Part shown: positions 15,706 through 19,933 of the stretch, in pieces
Layout: every line of letters starts with the position of its first letter
Numbering within the stretch: the stretch's first letter is position 1
DNA from: JBQLZO01 sp052168315
GTDB taxonomy: Bacteria > Planctomycetota > Phycisphaerae > Phycisphaerales > UBA1924
Assembly: GCA_052168315.1 (NCBI GenBank)
Contig: JBQLZO010000005.1
Span: 1-19,933 of the forward strand
DNA: 19,933 nucleotides
Direction of reading: 5' to 3'
The notes under the pieces: model-generated
Told to the model about the DNA's origin: nothing
Databases searched by the model: none
Seen by the model: the letters and a program-made list of their open reading frames with translations, nothing else
Position numbers and translations under genes: made by a program

Positions 15706-16689
15706 ATGGCGACCCTTGCGGCGCGGATCACGCCGATGCTCCATCTGACCCGCCTTGCGACCGCGTTCGCGGTGGTAGGGAATGTGTGGTTCGTGATCCT
15801 GTGGACGCGTGGGGTGGACGCGGAACGCGGGTCGGCGGTGCAGTTGGCGGCGGCGCCGCTCTGGCAACTGCTGGGGGGCGGGCTGGTGGTGGGGGTGGGG
15901 CTGTACGCGTTCGCCACGGCGCTGAACGACACGCTGGACCTGCGTCGCGATCGAGCGCTGCATCCGGAACGGCCGTTGCCGTCGGGTCGGATGTCGCTGG
16001 ACGGCGCGGTGCGCGTGGTGGCGGGGTCGTTGATCCTGGCGGTGCTGGGTTCGATCCCGCTGGGCGATGCGGCGGTGCTGATGGCGCTGGTGGTGGCGTT
16101 CGCGGCGGTGGTCTTCAACGCGGCGGCGAAGTATGTGCCGTCTGTGGGGCTGGTGCTGCTGGGACTGATGTATGCGGCCCACATGCTGATTCCGAATGTC
16201 GGGCTGCGGTTTCTCTGGCCCGTGTGGCTGGCGATGACACACGCCCTGGTGGTCGCGGCGCTGGTGCATCGTGCGGCGGAGCGTCGGCCGCGGCTGGATC
16301 CCGCATCGCTGCTGAGTGCGGGCGTTGGTTGGGGGATCTGGACCGCCGCGCTGATCTGGCTTCAGGCGAGCCGGACGGGTGGACTGTGGCCAGGATGGGT
16401 CCGCCCGCGTTCGGCGCTGGTGGTGGGGGGGCTGGCGGTGCTGTTTGCGTTGCTCGTGTGGGCCAAGCGAGGGCGAGGCGGTGCCAAGGGCGAGCGCTCG
16501 GCGGCGCGGCTGCAGCGATATGGCGCTCTGTGGCTCCCGTTGTACGCGGTGGGATGGACGCTGGGGCAGGGGCTCGTGCGTGAGGGTCTGCTTCTTGGGG
16601 TGCTGACGCTCTCGGGGATCGTGGGGATGACGCTGCTGCGCGAGGTGTTCTCGCTGGTGGAGGAGCCGCCGGGCTTCCGGCGGTCCTGA
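15706..16689 (+). CDS. UbiA-family prenyltransferase-like membrane protein
   Basis: The 327-residue protein has about nine hydrophobic segments. The first UbiA motif is intact: NDTLDLRRDRALHPERPLPSGR (starting at Asn74), with Asp75, Asp78 and Asp82 for Mg-diphosphate and the RPLPSGR signature. The usual second Asp-rich motif is absent. In its place is NAAAKYVPSVGLVLLGLMYA (138-157), which resembles the N/D-x-x-x-K...G pattern I recall from the EboC/SCO3242-like UbiA branch. The substrate (isoprenoid quinone, tetrapyrrole, sugar or other) cannot be read. ATG 15706 is preferred over an upstream in-frame GTG at 15649, whose extension is not UbiA-like and would overlap the promoter. It is divergent from ribH, with a terminator after it. 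Confidence 0.82.
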   Translation: MATLAARITPMLHLTRLATAFAVVGNVWFVILWTRGVDAERGSAVQLAAAPLWQLLGGGLVVGVGLYAFATALNDTLDLRRDRALHPERPLPSGRMSLDGAVRVVAGSLILAVLGSIPLGDAAVLMALVVAFAAVVFNAAAKYVPSVGLVLLGLMYAAHMLIPNVGLRFLWPVWLAMTHALVVAALVHRAAERRPRLDPASLLSAGVGWGIWTAALIWLQASRTGGLWPGWVRPRSALVVGGLAVLFALLVWAKRGRGGAKGERSAARLQRYGALWLPLYAVGWTLGQGLVREGLLLGVLTLSGIVGMTLLREVFSLVEEPPGFRRS

Positions 16690-16699
16690 CGATGCGCGG

Positions 16700-16736
16700 A
16701 CACGCCCGCCCAGCGCGGAGCGCCGGACGGGCGTGT
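16700..16736 (+). terminator. Hairpin terminator between convergent genes
   Basis: ACACGCCCG (16700-16708) pairs perfectly with CGGGCGTGT (16728-16736), and GTGTTCTGG follows. It lies 11 bp after the prenyltransferase stop and 34 bp from the end of the convergent spondin gene, so it may serve both. Confidence 0.65.
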
Positions 16737-16769
16737 GTGTTCTGGAATGGACTGAGGAATTCGCGGCGT

Positions 16770-17585
16770 TCAGTTCCGGCGGCGGCGGATCGACGCGAGC
16801 GCGCCGACTGCGAGCAGGCCGCCGACACCGGGCGCGGGCACGACCTGGAACGAGATGCGGTAGACCTCATCGCCGGCGCCGAACTGTCGATTGAAGACAT
16901 AGCCGGCGGCGGTGGTCAGGCCGTTGTACGCGTCGAGTTCCGTGAAATTGAAGTTGACGACGCCGCCCTCGTCGATGCGGAGGTCGTTGTTGCCGCCGAC
17001 GAGGAAGGCGGCGTTGGCGGGGTCCGTGACTTCCGATCCGGCATCCCAGATCGAGGAGCCGAACTGAGAGATCGAGGTGATCGAGAGGTTGCCGTTGGAG
17101 TCGAACAGTTCGTACTGGGTTGGGCTGTCGTTGCCGATGAAGTGGTCGTTGCTGGGCACGACCATCGCGGCGAAGGTGAAGAAGCGATTGATGGAGGGGT
17201 CGACCTTGAAGACGGTTGAGGCGGATTGGCCCGGGAGGAGGGGGCCCGGGGGCATCCCGACGACAGTGCCGAGGGTGGCGGTGGGATCGGCGGCCTCGAA
17301 CGCGGGGAACCAGGTCGAGCCGCTGCCGCCCTCGGCGATCGAGACGATCGGGGCCGAGGCGATGTCGGGCTGCCCGAGCAGGAACGCGGCCTCTTGGTTG
17401 TTGAACGCGTCGAAGGTGCCGTTGTGGAACCCGACGCGGAGGGGCGCGAAGGTGATGTCATCGGCGGGCGCGAGGTTCTGCACGGTGACCATGAGCTGGA
17501 CGCTCGATGCGAGCGCGGTGCCGGCCAGGCCGGCGATCGCCGCGGCGGCTGCGACGGTCAGAGAGCGTGTGTGTGGGGTGATCAT
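16770..17585 (-). CDS. Spondin-domain exported protein with PEP-CTERM-like sorting tail
   Basis: The 271-residue product has a signal peptide, residues 1-26, ending ALA before Ser. Residues 28-215 match the bacterial spondin_N pattern: VQLMVTVQNLAPADDITFAPLRVGFHNGTFDAF (starting at 29) and STVFKVDPSINRFFTFAAMVVPSNDHFIGN (starting at 123). The C-terminus has VPAPG (249-253), a hydrophobic stretch (254-265) and RRRRN (267-271), the planctomycete form of PEP-CTERM, which sends proteins to an exosortase/archaeosortase-type system for envelope anchoring or release. The ATG at 17585 has a strong AAGGAGA six bases upstream. The role is probably extracellular matrix or surface adhesion (inferred). 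No exosortase gene is in the window. It lies downstream of tetR but 234 bp away with its own leader. Confidence 0.88.
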   Translation of the reverse strand: MITPHTRSLTVAAAAAIAGLAGTALASSVQLMVTVQNLAPADDITFAPLRVGFHNGTFDAFNNQEAAFLLGQPDIASAPIVSIAEGGSGSTWFPAFEAADPTATLGTVVGMPPGPLLPGQSASTVFKVDPSINRFFTFAAMVVPSNDHFIGNDSPTQYELFDSNGNLSITSISQFGSSIWDAGSEVTDPANAAFLVGGNNDLRIDEGGVVNFNFTELDAYNGLTTAAGYVFNRQFGAGDEVYRISFQVVPAPGVGGLLAVGALASIRRRRN

Positions 17586-17609
17586 CTTCTGTCTCCTTGT
17601 CTGTGCGGC

Positions 17610-17649
17610 GGGGCATGTGCCCCGAGTGTTTGGTTCGGCGGTTCCGCCG
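17610..17649 (-). promoter_or_regulatory. Two palindromes in the spondin gene leader
   Basis: GGGGCA-TG-TGCCCC (17610-17623) and CGGCGG-TT-CCGCCG (17636-17649) are perfect palindromes in the 65 bp upstream of the spondin gene. The first ends 13 bases from the ribosome site. They could be leader hairpins or regulator sites. No T-run follows, so they are not typical terminators. Confidence 0.4.
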
Positions 17650-17819
17650 CTGTGCCCGGCGGGGTGCCGATACGGGAGCGCACCGACCGCCCGCGACGGC
17701 GCGCGCCGGCGAGATCGGGTCAGGTCGAGCGTTCGAAGCGGCGTGCGGGATGGTCATCCGGGCACGACGGGTGGGCTCCGAGCGAGTGAGAGCGGATGGC
17801 CCGGTGGCGGGGCTGGGCG

Positions 17820-18440
17820 TTAGTCCGGCTCGGACCGGAAGGGATCGGTCGGTCGGGATTCAGCTCCGTTGTTCAAGGCGCGCCAGATTGCATCGGCCAC
17901 CTCGTCGACATGGTCGGATGCGGGTCTGGGGAGGCGTTTGCGATAGATGGCCGAGGGGATTGCGAGGAGCATCGCGACGAACATGTGGGCGGCGATGTCG
18001 ATGGGCAGCGCGATCGGCGTTCCTTCGTCGCTCGCCTGCTGGAGGAGTGCCTTGAGGAGCGTGCTCTGTCGCCCGGAGAGCTTGGCGTACTCCTTCGGCA
18101 TCTCGTGAGGGGTGAGGAAGACATAGGCGAAGGCGTCGGGCTGCCTGTCGAAGCGTGCGTAGGTGCATCGGACCCACTCACGGAGCCGGTCGCGGGCGGG
18201 CACGCGCATGGCCACGAGGTTCTCCTTCTCGGCGATCATCGGCTCGACGAGTTCGGCGAAAGCGGCACCGAGGAGGTGGTCCCGGCTTGGAAAGTGGCGG
18301 TACAGGGCGCCTTCGGTGAGCCCCGCTTCGCGGGCGATGGCGCGGACGGAGGCGGCGGGCCCGGTTCGTGCGACGACGCGCATCGCCGCGCCGAGCAGTT
18401 TCTCGCGGGTGGCCGGTGGTTGTGAGAGCGCTGCGGTCAC
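17820..18440 (-). CDS. TetR/AcrR-family transcriptional regulator
   Basis: The product has 206 residues. The N-terminal TetR helix-turn-helix is complete: TREKLLGAAMRVVARTG, then VRAIAREAGLTEGALYRHFPSRDHLL, with the usual YRHF recognition helix at about 45-52. Residues 60-190 form the helical ligand and dimer domain (APARDRLREWVRCTYARFDRQP, MFVAMLLAIPSAIY). The GTG at 18440 is preceded by GGAG with a six-base gap. It is divergent from the NAD-dependent epimerase, so it probably controls itself and perhaps that gene; the shared region has a dyad and direct repeats overlapping its -35. The ligand is unknown. Confidence 0.9.
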   Translation of the reverse strand: MTAALSQPPATREKLLGAAMRVVARTGPAASVRAIAREAGLTEGALYRHFPSRDHLLGAAFAELVEPMIAEKENLVAMRVPARDRLREWVRCTYARFDRQPDAFAYVFLTPHEMPKEYAKLSGRQSTLLKALLQQASDEGTPIALPIDIAAHMFVAMLLAIPSAIYRKRLPRPASDHVDEVADAIWRALNNGAESRPTDPFRSEPD

Positions 18441-18468
18441 GGGTTGCTCCGGGGAGAGGTGTCCGGAA

Positions 18469-18503
18469 TCGGTACACGATCGATTGCAGTTCGTAAACGA
18501 TTG
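18469..18503 (-). promoter_or_regulatory. tetR promoter with overlapping putative TetR operator
   Basis: On the minus strand -35 TTTACG (plus 18492-18497) and -10 TACCGA (plus 18469-18474) are 17 bp apart. The -35 is inside the dyad TCGT-AA-ACGA (18491-18500). CGATTG also occurs twice, at 18481-18486 and 18498-18503, 17 bp apart. Such an arrangement fits autorepression by the TetR protein. Confidence 0.45.
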
Positions 18504-18667
18504 TTTGCAGATGGGTATTCCGCCCGCCTGTGCGAAATTCCGGTGAAGCGTGCGTCGGTCGGGTGGATCGTGCTGCTCTTTCGCAGGCGGCGGCGTGTTC
18601 GGATGGGGAGCGGCGATCTATGGTGCGGGGCGGGTCGCGGCGGTGCGCGAGAGGATTTGGTTTCGGG

Positions 18668-18686
18668 CGGGGGCGGTTTTCCCCCG
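18668..18686 (+). promoter_or_regulatory. Terminator-like hairpin just before the epimerase ribosome site
   Basis: CGGGGG (18668-18673) pairs with CCCCCG (18681-18686) around a seven-base loop and is followed by TTTG. The AGGAGG ribosome site begins eight bases later, at 18695. It could act as an attenuator or a translation-affecting leader stem. Confidence 0.4.
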
Positions 18687-18706
18687 TTTGCATCAGGAGG
18701 CGTGGT

Positions 18707-19693
18707 ATGGGCATGCGGATTGCACTGACGGGGGCTTCCGGGTTCATCGGGTCCGCGATCGCGCGGGCGCTGCATGGCCGGGGACACTCGGTGACAGCGT
18801 TGGTGCGCCAGACCTCCCGGCGCGATCACATCGAGGGATCTGTGGATCGTTTCGTTGTGGGCGAGCAGGACGATCCGCGTGCGTGGGGGGCCCTGCTGGA
18901 AGATGCGGATGCGGTGGTGCATGACTCGGTGGACTGGCGATCGATCCGTGATGGTGATCGGACGAGGCACCTGCGATCGAACCTGCTCGGATCGATCGAG
19001 TTCCTGCGGGCGGCGACAACGGATCGGGCGCGCCCGTTCGTTTACATGTCTTCGATCGCGGTGCACCACGACATGTCCGAGCGATGGGGCGGCGAGCCGG
19101 ACGAGGAGCATCCGCTTCGCCCGTCGGGGGACTACGGCGCGTTGAAGGCCAGTGTGGAGGCGCACCTGTGGGGCGAGCACTTCTCCGCGGCGGCGCGCGG
19201 GGTGGCGCTTCGGACCGTGGCGCTGCGACCCTGCGCGGTGTACGGGGTCGATCCGACGCTGGAGCGATCGCACGGGTACGGGTTTGTGAAAGACATCGTC
19301 GCGGGGAAGGCGATCGAGCGGACCGGGGGCGGGAAGTTCGTGCATGTCGACGATGTGGCTGTGGCGACGGTGGCGGCGCTGGAGAGCCGGGACGGCGGGC
19401 TTGTGGATGGGCAGGCGTTCAACCTGGTGGACTGCTACGCACGGTGGTGCGACTTGGCGGACATGGCCGGTCGGGTGCTGGGATTGCCGGTGGAAATCGA
19501 CCGTTCGGCACCCGCGAAAGCTCGGAACATGTTTATGAAGGACCGGAGCCTGGCACTGGTTGCGAGCGTGGATGGGCTTGGATCCGCTGAGGATGAACCG
19601 GGTGGCGGGCGATTCCTTGAGCGTGGGCATCCGGGGCTTGAGCGATCGATGGAGCGGCTCGTGGAGGCGATGCGGGACAGCGGCGCGATCTGA
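18707..19693 (+). CDS. NAD-dependent epimerase/dehydratase (extended SDR)
   Basis: The product has 328 residues. The Rossmann dinucleotide motif is GASGFIG (9-15). The catalytic residues of extended SDRs are present: Ser115/Ser116 in YMSSIA, and Tyr143-x-x-x-Lys147 in YGALK. DADAVVH (67-72) follows the usual strand-4 pattern, and RPCAVYG (174-180) and KFVHVDDVAVATVAAL (210-225) are typical of the GalE-like group. It likely oxidises, reduces or epimerises a nucleotide sugar or a similar NAD(P)-linked substrate; the substrate is not evident. ATG 18707 is chosen because AGGAGG lies six bases upstream. The frame is open further upstream but that part is not SDR-like. It is divergent from tetR by 266 bp and possibly regulated by it. 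Confidence 0.9.
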   Translation: MGMRIALTGASGFIGSAIARALHGRGHSVTALVRQTSRRDHIEGSVDRFVVGEQDDPRAWGALLEDADAVVHDSVDWRSIRDGDRTRHLRSNLLGSIEFLRAATTDRARPFVYMSSIAVHHDMSERWGGEPDEEHPLRPSGDYGALKASVEAHLWGEHFSAAARGVALRTVALRPCAVYGVDPTLERSHGYGFVKDIVAGKAIERTGGGKFVHVDDVAVATVAALESRDGGLVDGQAFNLVDCYARWCDLADMAGRVLGLPVEIDRSAPAKARNMFMKDRSLALVASVDGLGSAEDEPGGGRFLERGHPGLERSMERLVEAMRDSGAI

Positions 19694-19773
19694 ACGTCGG
19701 GGTTGCGATGTCGGGAGTGATCGCGCGGCGATGTTGGGTCGTGTGGGAGAGTTGGTAGGAGCCAAAACAAGAT

Positions 19774-19794
19774 GACGCCCGCATGGCGGGCGTC
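19774..19794 (-). terminator. Rho-independent terminator for the right-edge gene
   Basis: GACGCCCGC and GCGGGCGTC pair perfectly around a three-base loop. On the minus strand the hairpin is followed by ATCTTGTTTTGG, a T-rich tail, so it ends the leftward gene entering at the right edge. It also sits 80 bp past the epimerase stop. Confidence 0.8.
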
Positions 19795-19863
19795 GCGAAT
19801 GAGGGTGGAATGGGTGTTGTGTGGGGGGGCGGCGTCGTCCCGCATGAGCGGGGCAACTGGTCT

Positions 19864-19933
19864 TTACCAGTCGTCGCCGCCGCGGCCACCGCCGCCGCCT
19901 GCTCCTAACCCTAGCCCCCGCCCTACTCCTAGC
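19864..19933 (-). CDS. C-terminus of a glycine-rich protein (runs off right edge)
   Basis: Only 22 residues and the TAA stop (19864-19866) are visible: Gly alternating with Leu/Val/Arg, then GGGGGRGGDDW. A Gly/Arg-rich tail ending DDW is typical of small RRM-type RNA-binding proteins in planctomycetes and cyanobacteria, so that is the best guess, but the RRM domain is outside the window. The first codons at the edge (CTA, GTA, TTA) are unusual for this genome. A matching terminator lies at 19774-19794. An inverted repeat ACTGG/CCAGT surrounds the stop codon. Confidence 0.55.
   Translation of the reverse strand, partial: LGVGRGLGLGAGGGGGRGGDDW

Overview
The window is GC-rich bacterial chromosome, most likely from a planctomycete of the Phycisphaerae. 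The evidence is a spondin-domain exported protein with a planctomycete-style C-terminal sorting tail (VPAPG, a hydrophobic stretch, then RRRRN), a truncated Gly-rich exported protein of a type I recall from planctomycetes, strong G/C bias at third codon positions, and mostly single-gene transcription units on both strands. The lineage is an inference from family resemblance; there is no rRNA here to settle it. I see no phage, insertion sequence, integrase or CRISPR array.

Layout. 1-748 (-): start of a secreted Gly-rich protein that runs off the left edge. 1048-3687 (-): ClpC unfoldase. 4102-5649 (+): FabF-like ketoacyl synthase, followed by a small two-helix membrane protein (5875-6225). 6382-6999 (-): LexA, with a 0.9 kb upstream gap that contains a coding-like stretch. 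7919-9673 (+): Na/Pi cotransporter with a PhoU-like tail. 10290-11063 (+): metallophosphoesterase. 11361-11646: convergent tRNA-Lys(CTT) and tRNA-Asp(GTC), each with its own terminator. 11950-13581 (-): P-loop ATPase with a membrane insertion, resembling KAP NTPases. 13735-13806 (-): tRNA-Gly(TCC). 13878-15628 (-): operon ribH-nusB-lipoprotein. 15706-16689 (+): UbiA-like prenyltransferase. 16770-17585 (-): spondin/PEP-CTERM protein. 17820-18440 (-): TetR regulator, divergent from an NAD-dependent epimerase (18707-19693, +). 19864-19933 (-): C-terminus of a Gly-rich protein that runs off the right edge.

How the genes work together. This is mostly a housekeeping neighbourhood: proteolysis (ClpC), SOS control (LexA), phosphate transport, riboflavin synthesis coupled to transcription antitermination (ribH-nusB overlap by 4 bp), and tRNAs. 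The only clear operon is ribH-nusB-lipoprotein. The least explained parts are the membrane-inserted ATPase, the coiled-coil lipoprotein behind nusB, the coding-like stretch upstream of lexA, the prenyltransferase lacking the second Asp motif, and several starts that have a TANNNT box 6-9 nt upstream and no Shine-Dalgarno sequence, suggesting leaderless transcripts. I do not see a convincing new multi-gene system; the findings are individual leads.
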